DNA of 52,334 bases. Origin: an uncultured Hyphomicrobiales bacterium. GTDB lineage: Bacteria > Pseudomonadota > Alphaproteobacteria > Rhizobiales > Beijerinckiaceae. Shown here in pieces: positions 31,191 through 40,144 of this stretch (the first letter of the stretch is position 1; every line of letters begins with the position of its first letter). A model generated the notes under the pieces. That model did no database searches, was not told the DNA's origin, and worked only from the letters and a program-made list of their open reading frames with translations. The position numbers and the translations under genes are program-made. The DNA lies in assembly GCA_903851305.1 (NCBI GenBank), contig CAINNX010000034.1:1-52334 (forward strand), read 5' to 3'.

Positions 31191-31721
31191 ATGCCTCGTC
31201 TGGGTCGACTCTTCCCCATTCTGGCGCTCGGCTTTTTTCTCCCTATGATCCCGTTTGAGGCAATGGCACAGGCACAAGTCGGCCAGTCCACAGGCCTGCC
31301 CATCCCCCGTTACGTCAGCCTAAAGTCTGATCGCGTGAATCTGCGTGAGGGCCCGTCCAAAGATCACCGGACCAGCTGGGTCTTTCAACGCGCAGGGCTT
31401 CCGGTCGAAATCACGGCGGAATTTGAAAACTGGCGGCGGATCCGCGATTCGGAGGGCACTGAGGGCTGGGTGCTGCAATCGCTCCTGTCAGGCCGCCGCA
31501 CGGGGATTGTGGCGCCCTGGAAGCGTGGCGAAGTCATCCCGATTTATGTCAAACCCGTTGAGGGGGCGGGCCTATCGGCCAAGCTGCAATCAGGCGTGCA
31601 GGGGGTTTTGCGCAAATGCGATGCCCAATGGTGCCGCATTACGGGCGAGGGATATGACGGCTATATCCCCAAGGTTCTGCTTTGGGGTGTCTATCCGGAC
31701 GACAAAGATAAATTCGATTAA
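31191..31721 (+). CDS. Secreted bacterial SH3-domain protein
   Basis: A 176-residue protein with an N-terminal signal sequence (basic MPRLGR, then a hydrophobic stretch to AMAQA), so it is probably periplasmic. A first SH3-like domain covers about residues 40-105 (SDRVNLREGPS, then WRRIRDSEGTEGWV). A second, more divergent one follows, with a Cys pair in CDAQWC. The ATG at 31191 gives the cleanest signal peptide; ATGs at 31170 and 31140 are in frame. Such domains often bind peptidoglycan or metals, but the role is unknown. It converges on irr with an 11-base gap. Confidence 0.8.
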   Translation: MPRLGRLFPILALGFFLPMIPFEAMAQAQVGQSTGLPIPRYVSLKSDRVNLREGPSKDHRTSWVFQRAGLPVEITAEFENWRRIRDSEGTEGWVLQSLLSGRRTGIVAPWKRGEVIPIYVKPVEGAGLSAKLQSGVQGVLRKCDAQWCRITGEGYDGYIPKVLLWGVYPDDKDKFD

Positions 31722-31732
31722 GCCCTTTGAAA

Positions 31733-32221
31733 TCAGGCCTTTTTGCGCAAGCGGACGACCACGTCGACGCTTGAGATCTCCATGCCCTCGAGCGGATCTG
31801 GAAGCTTGAGGATGCCCACCAGATTGTCGGGAATATCAACCAGCTGGTTGGTTTCTTCGATCAAGAAGTGGTGGTGCTTCGACGTATTGGTGTCGAAATA
31901 CGTTTTGGAGCCATCCACCGCGATCTCGCGCAACAGACCCGCTTGGGTGAACTGATGCAGTGTGTTGTAGACGGTCGCCAGTGAAATGGTGACGCGCGAC
32001 CCCGTGGCTTCCTCATAGAGCTTTTCCGCCGTCATATGGCGGTCGCCCTTGGCAAACAGCAACCAACCAAGCGCCACGCGCTGGCGTGTCGGACGAAGAC
32101 CTGACTGGCGCAACTTGGCGCGCAGCTCATGAACCGGACAGCCAGACATGACATCGCTTACCGCCGCCTTGGGTCGGGCGATGGGCGGGTTGCTGTCGGT
32201 TGGCGGAGCCATGCGAGGCAT
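31733..32221 (-). CDS. irr: Iron response regulator Irr (Fur family)
   Basis: A 162-residue transcription factor that in Rhizobiales senses iron through haem and controls haem synthesis and iron uptake genes. The N-terminus has a GCP haem-regulatory-type motif (Cys28-Pro29), the winged helix has LRPTRQRVALGWLLF, and the HHH cluster at 116-118 precedes FLIEETNQLVDI, all hallmarks of Irr rather than Fur. The ATG at 32221 was chosen; a GTG five codons upstream and an ATG three codons downstream are also possible, and none has a clear Shine-Dalgarno sequence. It is divergent from fabA, a conserved Rhizobiales arrangement. Confidence 0.93.
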   Translation of the reverse strand: MPRMAPPTDSNPPIARPKAAVSDVMSGCPVHELRAKLRQSGLRPTRQRVALGWLLFAKGDRHMTAEKLYEEATGSRVTISLATVYNTLHQFTQAGLLREIAVDGSKTYFDTNTSKHHHFLIEETNQLVDIPDNLVGILKLPDPLEGMEISSVDVVVRLRKKA

Positions 32222-32289
32222 AAGAGGATCACACACTCAAAAGAAGGCGCCATCACGGCCTCAATCAGCCTTCAGACGCATAGTGGTGT

Positions 32290-32318
32290 AATATAGGAAA
32301 TCAGGTCCGGTCCGGCAA
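32290..32318 (-). promoter_or_regulatory. Likely irr promoter
   Basis: On the minus strand, TTGCCG, exactly 17 bases, TATATT: a close match to the housekeeping promoter consensus. Transcription would start near 32283, about 60 bases before the irr start. Confidence 0.6.
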
Positions 32319-32364
32319 CTTTTAATATCCCCCTGAGGTAGTGGCCCTGGACCCCTCACTCTCC

Positions 32365-32393
32365 CTTCCAGCGCGCAAGGGGCTGTGCTAGAA
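32365..32393 (+). promoter_or_regulatory. Possible fabA promoter
   Basis: CTTCCA, 17 bases, CTAGAA. The -35 is poor, but the -10 context TGCTAGAAGGC is identical over 11 bases to the proposed rpsA promoter, with the same spacing. Transcription would start near 32400, about 67 bases before fabA. Confidence 0.4.
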
Positions 32394-32466
32394 GGCCGTT
32401 TATGGGGTTCAAGACCGCTGACAAACCCTGTCGGCCAGCCCCGTCTGGAATGACGAAAGGTACGAA

Positions 32467-32973
32467 ATGAGCGATCGGCGCTCGAGCTTCTCATACGAAG
32501 ATCTGCTGGCCTGCGGCCGTGGTGAAATGTTCGGTCCGGGCAACGCCCAATTACCGCTCCCACCCATGCTGATGTTCGATCGCATTGCCCAAATCTCGGA
32601 AGAGGGTGGGGCTTATGGCAAGGGTGTGATCCGCGCCGAGCTCGATGTGCGCCCAGATCTCTGGTTCTTCGATTGCCACTTCAAAGGCGACCCTGTGATG
32701 CCCGGCTGTCTTGGCCTTGATGCCATGTGGCAGCTTGTCGGTTTTTATCTGGGATGGCTTGGTTCACCAGGACGCGGCCGCGCGCTGGGTGTTGGCGAAG
32801 TGAAATTCGTTGATCAGGTTTTGCCCAACGTCAAACATGTCGTCTATGGCATTGATCTGAAGCGCGTGTTTCGTGGAAAGCTCGTTCTCGGCATTGCCGA
32901 TGGCTGGCTCGAAGCTGATGGCAAGCGCATCTACGAAGCCAAAGATCTGCGCGTTGGCTTGTTCCAAGCGTAA
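32467..32973 (+). CDS. fabA: 3-hydroxydecanoyl-ACP dehydratase/isomerase
   Basis: A 168-residue hot-dog-fold enzyme. It dehydrates 3-hydroxydecanoyl-ACP and isomerises the product to the cis-3 form, the branch point to unsaturated fatty acids. His71 in [14 protein letters not shown] and Asp85 in LGLDAMWQL are the catalytic pair. It is the first gene of fabA-fabB-fabI, which together make and elongate unsaturated chains. Confidence 0.97.
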   Translation: MSDRRSSFSYEDLLACGRGEMFGPGNAQLPLPPMLMFDRIAQISEEGGAYGKGVIRAELDVRPDLWFFDCHFKGDPVMPGCLGLDAMWQLVGFYLGWLGSPGRGRALGVGEVKFVDQVLPNVKHVVYGIDLKRVFRGKLVLGIADGWLEADGKRIYEAKDLRVGLFQA

Positions 32974-32982
32974 TTCTTTCCC

Positions 32983-32998
32983 TCGCCGCTTTCGGCGA
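32983..32998 (+). other. Hairpin between fabA and fabB
   Basis: The perfect 6-bp stem TCGCCG/CGGCGA with a CTTT loop lies ten bases after the fabA stop. No T-run follows, so it is probably an mRNA-stabilising or processing element rather than a terminator. Confidence 0.4.
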
Positions 32999-33042
32999 AA
33001 GTTCTGACACGACATAGGCCAATGGCCTTTGAGGAGAATGCA

Positions 33043-34266
33043 ATGAGACGCGTCGTCGTCACCGGCATGGGCATCGTTTCCGCAATCGGCAACAACAAGC
33101 AGGAAGTGTTCGTATCGCTGCGCGATGCGAAGTCCGGCATTGTTCATGCCAAACCATATGCTGAACTCGGCTTTCGCTCGCAGGTTCACGGTGAACCCAC
33201 GATCAAGCCTGAAGATGTCGTCGACCGTCGCGCCATGCGCTTTCATGGTGGCGGAACGGGCTGGAATCACATTGCCATGGAACAGGCGGTTGCTGATTCA
33301 GGCTTGGAAGAGAAAGACATTTCCAACGAGCGCACTGGCATCATCATGGGCTCAGGTGGCCCCTCTGCCCGCACGCTTGTTGATGCAGCCGACATTACAC
33401 GCACCAAAGGACCCAAACGCGTTGGCCCCTTTGCTGTGCCCAAAGCCATGTCATCCACCGCATCTGCAACACTTGCCACCTGGTTCAAAATCAAGGGTGT
33501 CAACTATTCCATATCGTCAGCTTGCGCGACATCCAGCCATTGCATCGGCAATGCGTCTGAAATGATTCAATGGGGCAAACAGGATGTGATGTTTGCCGGC
33601 GGCTGCGAAGAGCTCGACTGGACGCTCTCCGTTCTCTTCGATGCCATGGGCGCTATGTCATCAAGCTACAACGACACCCCGGCTACCTCTTCACGCGCTT
33701 ATGACAAGAATCGCGATGGTTTTGTGATCGCAGGCGGTGCCGGTGTTGTGGTGCTCGAAGAATATGAACATGCCAAAGCCCGCGGCGCGAAAATCTATGC
33801 CGAGCTTGTTGGCTATGGCGCCACTTCAGATGGCTATGACATGGTCGCGCCATCTGGCGAGGGCGCGATGCGCTGCATGCGCCAAGCGCTTGCGACTGTG
33901 AAGACGCCAATCGACTATATCAACCCGCATGCCACATCGACGCCTGTTGGCGATGCCAAGGAAATCGAAGCACTGCGCGAAGTCTTCGGGTCCGGCGACA
34001 AATGTCCGCCGCTCTCAGCCACCAAATCGCTGTCCGGGCATTCGCTCGGTGCCGCTGGCGTGCAGGAAGCTATCTATTCGCTGATCATGATGGAAAACCA
34101 ATTCATCTGCGAAAGCGCGAATATCCAGGAACTTGATCCTGACTTTGCGGATATGAACATCATCCGCAAGCGCATCGACAACCGCCCGCTTGGTACGGTT
34201 TTGTCGAATTCATTCGGCTTTGGTGGCACCAATGCGAGCCTCGTCTTCAAACATATCAACGCATAA
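33043..34266 (+). CDS. fabB: 3-oxoacyl-ACP synthase I
   Basis: A 407-residue condensing enzyme that elongates the cis-3-decenoyl-ACP made by FabA. The catalytic triad is Cys161 (SACATSS), His296 ([10 protein letters not shown]) and His333 (SGHSLGAAG), with Lys328. The C-terminal [11 protein letters not shown] loop is present. The start is the ATG at 33043, seven codons into the longest open frame, because GAGGAGAA precedes it. The pairing with fabA supports FabB rather than FabF. Confidence 0.96.
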   Translation: MRRVVVTGMGIVSAIGNNKQEVFVSLRDAKSGIVHAKPYAELGFRSQVHGEPTIKPEDVVDRRAMRFHGGGTGWNHIAMEQAVADSGLEEKDISNERTGIIMGSGGPSARTLVDAADITRTKGPKRVGPFAVPKAMSSTASATLATWFKIKGVNYSISSACATSSHCIGNASEMIQWGKQDVMFAGGCEELDWTLSVLFDAMGAMSSSYNDTPATSSRAYDKNRDGFVIAGGAGVVVLEEYEHAKARGAKIYAELVGYGATSDGYDMVAPSGEGAMRCMRQALATVKTPIDYINPHATSTPVGDAKEIEALREVFGSGDKCPPLSATKSLSGHSLGAAGVQEAIYSLIMMENQFICESANIQELDPDFADMNIIRKRIDNRPLGTVLSNSFGFGGTNASLVFKHINA

Positions 34267-34278
34267 GGGCGAGACCGC

Positions 34279-35085
34279 ATGACCAACGCCGGATTTATGA
34301 AAGGCAAGCGGGGCCTGATTATGGGTGTCGCCAACGATCATTCGATCGCTTGGGGCATTGCCAAAACTCTTGCCGATCACGGCGCTGAACTCGCATTCAC
34401 CTATCAAGGTGAAGCGTTGGGTAAACGCGTCAAGCCGCTGGCGGAAAGCGTTGGCTCAGACATTGTCTTGCCATGCGATGTTGAAGACATTGCCAGCGTC
34501 GATGCTGTCTTCGATGCGCTCAAGACCAAATGGCAATCGCTCGACTTTGTCGTCCATTGTGTGGCCTTTGCAGATAAGAGCGAGTTAAAGGGCCGCTACG
34601 CCGACACATCGCGCGAGAATTTCTCGCGTGCCATGGTCATCTCAGCTTTCTCATTCACAGAAATCTCCAAGCGCGCATCCGATATGATGCCCAATGGCGG
34701 TTCCTTACTGACGCTGACCTTTGGTGGTGCAACCCGCGTCATGCCAAATTACAATGTCATGGGTGTCGCCAAAGCTGCGCTCGAAGCCAGCGTGCGTTAT
34801 CTCGCTGCTGATCTTGGCCCGGTTGGTATTCGCGTCAACGCGATTTCAGCTGGCCCCATCCGCACACTCGCAGGCGCTGGCATTGGTGATGCGCGCAGCA
34901 TGTTCAATTTCCAGCGCGCCCATTCGCCACTGCGCAAGAGCGTAACAATTGAAGAAGTCGGCGGCGCGGCTCTATATCTTCTGTCGGACCTCTCCGTAGG
35001 CACGACAGGTGAGGTGCACTTTGTCGATGCTGGCTATAATATTATCTCGATGCCGCATCCAGAAAACCTCAAAGACGAAGGCTGA
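34279..35085 (+). CDS. fabI: Enoyl-ACP reductase (NADH)
   Basis: A 268-residue short-chain dehydrogenase that completes each fatty acid elongation cycle by reducing enoyl-ACP. The catalytic Tyr158 and Lys165 are in NYNVMGVAK. The nucleotide site begins IMGVANDHSIAWGIA. Ten residues before Tyr158, where many FabI proteins have a second tyrosine, there is Phe148 (TFGG). It begins 12 bases after fabB and is followed by a terminator. Confidence 0.95.
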   Translation: MTNAGFMKGKRGLIMGVANDHSIAWGIAKTLADHGAELAFTYQGEALGKRVKPLAESVGSDIVLPCDVEDIASVDAVFDALKTKWQSLDFVVHCVAFADKSELKGRYADTSRENFSRAMVISAFSFTEISKRASDMMPNGGSLLTLTFGGATRVMPNYNVMGVAKAALEASVRYLAADLGPVGIRVNAISAGPIRTLAGAGIGDARSMFNFQRAHSPLRKSVTIEEVGGAALYLLSDLSVGTTGEVHFVDAGYNIISMPHPENLKDEG

Positions 35086-35107
35086 TTTTTTAAAGTCGGC
35101 GCAACAT

Positions 35108-35139
35108 AAAGCCCGCCAATCGGCGGGCTTTTTTATTTT
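35108..35139 (+). terminator. Terminator of the fabA-fabB-fabI operon
   Basis: The 10-bp stem AAAGCCCGCC/GGCGGGCTTT with an AATC loop runs into TTTTTTATTTT, 22 bases after the fabI stop. Confidence 0.93.
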
Positions 35140-35313
35140 AGTGATTATGCCAGACTTGCGGCATTTAATAGCGCAGATGAACAAAGTGTAATGCGGATGG
35201 AGAAAGCTTAATTTGATTGTACCCAGCGGGGGGGCGCATCGTCCTATGCGTCATACAAGCCGCTTGAGTGCTCCGCTTGGCTCGCAATGACAGTGGCATA
35301 AAGGAGTTTTCTG

Positions 35314-35859
35314 ATGAAACGCCGCATGTTGTTTACCTCTGCCGTTGTTGCCATGGGCGCCGGTCTGATTGCGTTCACCGCGCTGGCCCAGCCAACAACA
35401 CCGCCCACACCGCCAGCTGCCACAGCCTCAAAGAATCCTGCCATTTCAGCAGAAGACCACGCGGCGATGATTGATGCACGCATAGCGGCCATTCGCGCCG
35501 GACTCAAGCTGACGCACGAACAAGAAAAACTCTGGCCGCCCGTGGAAACAGCGGCGCGTGATATGGCCAAGCTGATGCACGATGGCCACGCAACGCGTGG
35601 CGCTGACAAACCATCCAGTGATCCGCTCGAGCGCATGTCGCGCATGGGTGAGGCGATGTCACAGCACGGAACGGCCATGGTCAAAGTCGCCACCGCCGCA
35701 CGCCCGCTTTATGCCACCTTATCCGAAGATCAGAAGCGCCGTTTGCACATGTTGATGCGCCAAAACAGAATGGAACACGGCGAGCGTCACGGTCATCGTG
35801 GCGATGACAGCATGATGGGCCACCATCGCGAACATCACGGCTGGCACGAACGACGTTGA
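35314..35859 (+). CDS. Spy/CpxP-like LTXXQ periplasmic protein
   Basis: A 181-residue exported protein with a signal sequence ending FTALAQP. Two LTxxQ-type motifs appear, LTHEQ near residue 68 and LSEDQ near residue 137, as in the periplasmic chaperone family Spy/CpxP. The linker is Pro/Thr-rich, and the C-terminus is rich in His and Met (HGERHGHRGDDSMMGHH), which may bind copper, zinc or nickel. A strong AAGGAG precedes the ATG. It stands alone between two terminators. Envelope stress or metal tolerance is a likely but unproven role. Confidence 0.85.
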   Translation: MKRRMLFTSAVVAMGAGLIAFTALAQPTTPPTPPAATASKNPAISAEDHAAMIDARIAAIRAGLKLTHEQEKLWPPVETAARDMAKLMHDGHATRGADKPSSDPLERMSRMGEAMSQHGTAMVKVATAARPLYATLSEDQKRRLHMLMRQNRMEHGERHGHRGDDSMMGHHREHHGWHERR

Positions 35860-35902
35860 TGAGGGGCTGAACCCTCAGACATTTTGAAAGACACCCAAAC
35901 TG

Positions 35903-35936
35903 AAAAGGGCGGCTCTCACGAGCCGCCCTCTTTTTT
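35903..35936. terminator. Bidirectional terminator between the Spy-like gene and pnp
   Basis: The 10-bp stem AGGGCGGCTC/GAGCCGCCCT with a TCAC loop is followed by CTTTTTT on the plus strand and by TTTTCA on the minus strand. It serves both convergent genes. Confidence 0.88.
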
Positions 35937-35956
35937 GGTCTGAAGAAAAGCTGCGA

Positions 35957-38101
35957 TTATTCGCCAGCTTCATTCTTCTCGGCCGTATCCTTGCCTTCGA
36001 TATCTTCGCCCGTTTCCTGATCGACAACGCGCATCGACAGACGAACCTTGCCGCGATCATCGAAGCCCATGAGCTTCACCTTGACCTTATCGCCTTCCTT
36101 GACGACATCGGTGGTCTTGGCAACGCGTTGCTTCGACAGCTGTGAAATGTGGACGAGACCGTCCTTCGCACCGAAGAAGTTCACAAAGGCACCGAAGTCA
36201 GTGGTCTTGACGACCGTGCCTTCATAAATCGCGCCGACTTCCGGATCAGAAGCGATAGACTTGATCCAGGCAATCGCTGCCTTGATAGAATCGCCATCGC
36301 TGGACGCCACTTTCACAGTGCCGTCGTCTTCGATGTTGACCTTAGCGCCGGTCTTTTCGACGATCTCGCGGATCACCTTGCCGCCGGTGCCGATCACTTC
36401 ACGAATCTTGTCGGTCGGGATCTTCAGCGTTTCGATGCGCGGAGCAAATTCGCCGAGTTCCGAACGCGCGCCCGAGAGCGCCAGATTCATTTCGCCGAGA
36501 ATGTGCAAGCGGCCTTCCTTGGCCTGGCCAAGTGCAACACGCATGATCTCTTCGGTGATGCCGGCGATCTTGATATCCATCTGCAGCGACGTGATGCCGT
36601 TCGACGTACCCGCCACCTTGAAGTCCATGTCGCCGAGATGATCTTCATCACCCAGAATGTCGGAGAGAACTGCAAAGCGCTCACCTTCAAGGATCAGGCC
36701 CATGGCGATACCTGCCGTCGGGCTCTTCAGCGGAACGCCCGCATCCATCAGCGACAGAGAAGCGCCGCAAACGGTGGCCATCGACGATGAACCGTTCGAC
36801 TCGGTGATCTCCGACACAACACGGATTGTGTAGGGGAATTCAGCCGGGGTCGGCAGCATCGGACGAATAGCGCGCCATGCGAGCTTGCCGTGGCCGATTT
36901 CACGACGACCCGGCGAACCCATACGGCCCGTCTCACCCACTGAATAGGGAGGGAAGTTATAGTGAAGCAGGAAGCGTTCTTTGTAGGTGCCTTCCAGCGA
37001 GTCGATATATTGCTCGTCTTCACCTGTGCCCAAAGTCGCAACAACCAGCGCCTGCGTTTCACCACGTGTGAACAAAGCTGAACCGTGGGTGCGCGGCAGA
37101 ATGCCAACCTGCGAGAGAATCGGGCGCACTGTCTTCACATCACGTCCGTCAATACGCACGCCCGTGTCGAGAATGTTCCAGCGCACGACCTTCGCCTGCA
37201 AATCATGGAACACTTCGCCCACCATCTGCTTGTCGAATTTCGGTTCCTGGCCTTCCGGGAACATGGCGGCCATCAGCTTGGCTTTCACCTTGTCAACGGC
37301 GGCATAACGCTGCTGCTTGACAGTGTTCTTGTAGGCGACGCGCAATTCGGCTTCTGCGACTTCGGCAACAGCCTTTTCGCAAGCCGACTTATCGACAGTG
37401 ACGAGATCGCGCGGTTCTTTCGCGGCCTTTTCGGCGAGGCGAATGATCGCTTCAATCACTGGCTGGAAGCCGCGATGACCGGTCATCACAGCGTCAAGCA
37501 TCGTGGCTTCGGACAATTCCTTGGCTTCAGACTCGACCATGAGAACGGCATCAGCCGTACCCGCGACAACGAGATCCAGCGAGGATTCTTTCATCTCGTC
37601 AATGGTCGGGTTGAGCTTCAACTTGCCCTTGATATAGCCAACGCGTGCGCCGCCAATCGGGCCCATGAAGGGAATGCCTGAGATGGTCAGCGCAGCAGAA
37701 GCTGCAACCATCGACAGCACATCCGGATCATTTTCCAGATCATGGCTCAGCACAGTCACAACCACTTGCGTGTCGTGACGATAGCCTTCAGGGAAGAGCG
37801 GGCGGATCGGACGATCAATCAAACGCGAGACGAGCGTTTCTTTTTCTGACGGGCGACCTTCGCGCTTGAAATAGCCGCCAGGAATGCGACCGGCTGCGAA
37901 AGCCTTTTCTTGGTAATTCACGGTGAGCGGGAAGAAGTCCACGCCGGGCTTCGGAGCCTTGGCAGACACAACAGTGGCGAGAACTGTGGTCTCACCCCAA
38001 GTGGCCAGCACAGCGCCGTCAGCCTGACGGGCCACGCGGCCGGTTTCGAGCACGAGCTTACGCCCGGCCCAGTCGAGTTCTTCGCGATGGATTTCGAACA
38101 T
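35957..38101 (-). CDS. pnp: Polyribonucleotide nucleotidyltransferase (PNPase)
   Basis: A 714-residue 3'-5' phosphorolytic exoribonuclease of the RNA degradosome. Two RNase PH-like domains (the first with [19 protein letters not shown]) flank a helical linker. A KH domain ([17 protein letters not shown]) and an S1 domain ([15 protein letters not shown]) follow at the C-terminus, with an acidic tail. The Shine-Dalgarno sequence is weak. It is the last gene of the rimP-to-pnp run and follows rpsO, the near-universal linkage. Confidence 0.98.
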   Translation of the reverse strand: MFEIHREELDWAGRKLVLETGRVARQADGAVLATWGETTVLATVVSAKAPKPGVDFFPLTVNYQEKAFAAGRIPGGYFKREGRPSEKETLVSRLIDRPIRPLFPEGYRHDTQVVVTVLSHDLENDPDVLSMVAASAALTISGIPFMGPIGGARVGYIKGKLKLNPTIDEMKESSLDLVVAGTADAVLMVESEAKELSEATMLDAVMTGHRGFQPVIEAIIRLAEKAAKEPRDLVTVDKSACEKAVAEVAEAELRVAYKNTVKQQRYAAVDKVKAKLMAAMFPEGQEPKFDKQMVGEVFHDLQAKVVRWNILDTGVRIDGRDVKTVRPILSQVGILPRTHGSALFTRGETQALVVATLGTGEDEQYIDSLEGTYKERFLLHYNFPPYSVGETGRMGSPGRREIGHGKLAWRAIRPMLPTPAEFPYTIRVVSEITESNGSSSMATVCGASLSLMDAGVPLKSPTAGIAMGLILEGERFAVLSDILGDEDHLGDMDFKVAGTSNGITSLQMDIKIAGITEEIMRVALGQAKEGRLHILGEMNLALSGARSELGEFAPRIETLKIPTDKIREVIGTGGKVIREIVEKTGAKVNIEDDGTVKVASSDGDSIKAAIAWIKSIASDPEVGAIYEGTVVKTTDFGAFVNFFGAKDGLVHISQLSKQRVAKTTDVVKEGDKVKVKLMGFDDRGKVRLSMRVVDQETGEDIEGKDTAEKNEAGE

Positions 38102-38279
38102 GTCGTCTATCTTTCATGGGCGGGATGTTTTGAGCGGCCATGAGCAAGACGGCAAGAAGCTGCTCGAAAGAACAGCGTCCGGCGATCCTGCCATGACACG
38201 ACCATTTCCCCGCGTGAGCCGAAAGCCCCATGCCTTCGGTTCGGAAATAGCGCCTTGGCGCCAACATACAAATTGCGAG

Positions 38280-38303
38280 CGCCGACCCAGTGAGGGGTCG
38301 GCG
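38280..38303 (-). promoter_or_regulatory. Hairpin between rpsO and pnp
   Basis: The perfect 9-bp stem CGCCGACCC/GGGTCGGCG with a 6-base loop lies ten bases after the rpsO stop. The T-run is poor on the minus strand (CTCGCAATTTG). A second short palindrome, TTGGCGCCAA, lies at 38255-38264. In E. coli the same interval holds a terminator and an RNase III site used in pnp autoregulation; these hairpins could be the equivalent. Confidence 0.5.
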
Positions 38304-38313
38304 TTCGACAGGC

Positions 38314-38583
38314 TTAGCGGCGAATGCCGAGACGTTCGATGATCGTCTTGTAGCGCGCTTCGTCGTGCTTCTTGACGTAGTCGAGAAGCTGGCGACGCTG
38401 CGAAACGAGCTTCAGAAGACCGCGACGAGAATGATTATCCTTGACGTGGCTTTTGAAATGCTCGGTCAGGTTCGTAATGCGTTCCGTGAGGATCGCTACC
38501 TGCACTTCCGGCGAACCCGTGTCGCCAGACTTCGTCGCATGTTCCTTGATGAGCGCTTGTTTACGCTCTGCAGTGATCGACAT
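38314..38583 (-). CDS. rpsO: 30S ribosomal protein S15
   Basis: An 89-residue primary 16S rRNA-binding protein of the small-subunit platform. The typical start [12 protein letters not shown] and the core [16 protein letters not shown] are present. Length is exactly that of the family. It sits between truB and pnp, as in most bacteria. Confidence 0.98.
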   Translation of the reverse strand: MSITAERKQALIKEHATKSGDTGSPEVQVAILTERITNLTEHFKSHVKDNHSRRGLLKLVSQRRQLLDYVKKHDEARYKTIIERLGIRR

Positions 38584-38745
38584 CGTGTTTTCCTTTCGGA
38601 TTAGAGGAAACCCCGCTCAAGCGGCCGGGCCGGGATGTCGTCCAGCTCGGTCACGGATAGGCGGGCGCGGGACAAAGAGACTTTGTCCACAGGAGGCTTA
38701 TACACGAAAGGGCGGAATTGACCAGTTTTTTGGCCGGGCCGGGCG

Positions 38746-39651
38746 TCAGATCGGCAGATTGAAAACGCGGCTAGGCACCAGCTCACCACGTTCAACTTCA
38801 CCAAAAGCCACAGGCACACCACCGCATGAAGCATAGGCCGTTCCGCCCATGGGCGCATCGCGCCCGCGCAAAAGCAGGGACTGACCGCGACGCAACCGCG
38901 CGGCTCCGTCACGGTCCACCACCACGCAGGTCACTTCCATCAAACCGGCCTCTACCGGGCGTAGCAGATTGAAGGCTGCCTCCTGGCTCTCCTCAATCTC
39001 GTCCAGCTGACAGGAATCCGCTTCAGTGAAAGGCCCGACCCGGGTCCGGCGCAGCGACGTGACATGCCCGAAACAGCCTAGGATACGGCCTAAATCACGA
39101 GCAATGGCACGGACATAGGTGCCTTTGCCACATTGCGCCTCAAGCACAGCCTCGTCGGGCGTGGAGGAGACCATGACCAGCGAATGAATGGTGATGGGCC
39201 GAGCTGCCAGCTCCACCGTCTCGCCATCGCGCGCCATGTCATAGGCGCGTTCGCCGTTCACCTTGATGGCCGAAAAAGCCGGCGGAACCTGCATGATCGT
39301 GCCGACAAAATTGGGCAGCATGGCCTCGATCTGATCGGTCGTAGGGCGGTTGTCGGAGGTCTGTGTCACACGGCCTTCCGTGTCATCGCTTTCTGTCTCA
39401 ATGCCCCAACGCACAGTGAAGCGATAGGCTTTCTCGCCGTCTTGGACGAAGGGCACCGTCTTGGTGGCCTCACCGAAGGCAATTGGCAATAGACCCGAGG
39501 CCAGCGGGTCCAACGTGCCAGCGTGACCGGCCTTTTTCGCATTGAAAGCGCGCTTGAGACGCGAAACCGCATGGGTCGAAGTCATGCCAACCGGCTTGTC
39601 GAGAATGACCCATCCATTGATCTCAACACGTTGCGAGCGAGGCGCGCTCAT
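38746..39651 (-). CDS. truB: tRNA pseudouridine-55 synthase
   Basis: A 301-residue enzyme that converts U55 to pseudouridine in the T-loop of tRNAs. The catalytic Asp48 is in [25 protein letters not shown] precedes it, and a PUA-like C-terminal domain follows. Its start overlaps the rbfA stop by four bases. The 160 bases between it and rpsO hold no gene. Confidence 0.97.
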   Translation of the reverse strand: MSAPRSQRVEINGWVILDKPVGMTSTHAVSRLKRAFNAKKAGHAGTLDPLASGLLPIAFGEATKTVPFVQDGEKAYRFTVRWGIETESDDTEGRVTQTSDNRPTTDQIEAMLPNFVGTIMQVPPAFSAIKVNGERAYDMARDGETVELAARPITIHSLVMVSSTPDEAVLEAQCGKGTYVRAIARDLGRILGCFGHVTSLRRTRVGPFTEADSCQLDEIEESQEAAFNLLRPVEAGLMEVTCVVVDRDGAARLRRGQSLLLRGRDAPMGGTAYASCGGVPVAFGEVERGELVPSRVFNLPI

Positions 39652-40061
39652 GCCTCGTCATCCTCTGGCGTGCCCAGATCCTGTTTCACCTTGGGTGAAT
39701 TCAGAAGGGCGTCGATCTTGGCGGAGGCTTCAAAACCTTCATCGTGACGAAACCGCAATTCGGGCGCGAATTTCAAATTCACGCGTCGCGCAATTTCTGT
39801 TCTCAGAGGCTTTTTGTGGCTCTCAAGTGCGGCAATCACAGCGTCCACATTCAGGCCGCCAAGCGGCATGACATAGATGGTCGCCAGTTTGAGATCCGGG
39901 CTCATGCGCACAGCCGGAATTGTCACCACGGTCTTTTCCAGAACGGGATCGAGAATTTCACCGCGCGAGAGCAGTTCAGACATGGCATGACGGATCAATT
40001 CCGCCACGCGTAACATGCGCTGCGAAGGTTCACCGCTAGAGGCGTGATGGGTACGTGCCAT
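39648..40061 (-). CDS. rbfA: Ribosome-binding factor A
   Basis: A 137-residue KH-like protein needed for late 30S maturation. Typical segments are [17 protein letters not shown] near the N-terminus and [19 protein letters not shown] in the middle. The ATG at 40061 was chosen because GGAG lies six bases before it; the open frame extends 12 codons further without similarity. It is followed by truB through an ATGA overlap. Confidence 0.96.
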   Translation of the reverse strand: MARTHHASSGEPSQRMLRVAELIRHAMSELLSRGEILDPVLEKTVVTIPAVRMSPDLKLATIYVMPLGGLNVDAVIAALESHKKPLRTEIARRVNLKFAPELRFRHDEGFEASAKIDALLNSPKVKQDLGTPEDDEA

Positions 40062-40144
40062 GGCCAGCTCCAGCATGCGGATTTTCTCCGCATGCACTCA
40101 GGATAAATGAACGTGACTGACAGATAAGATTCAGCATGCGCTCA

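Noticed and set aside
30938-31303. Minus-strand open frame of about 120 codons across the divergent spacer and the SH3 gene
   Set aside because: No recognisable domain, no clear ribosome-binding site, and its first part is antisense to a well-supported signal-peptide-bearing gene.
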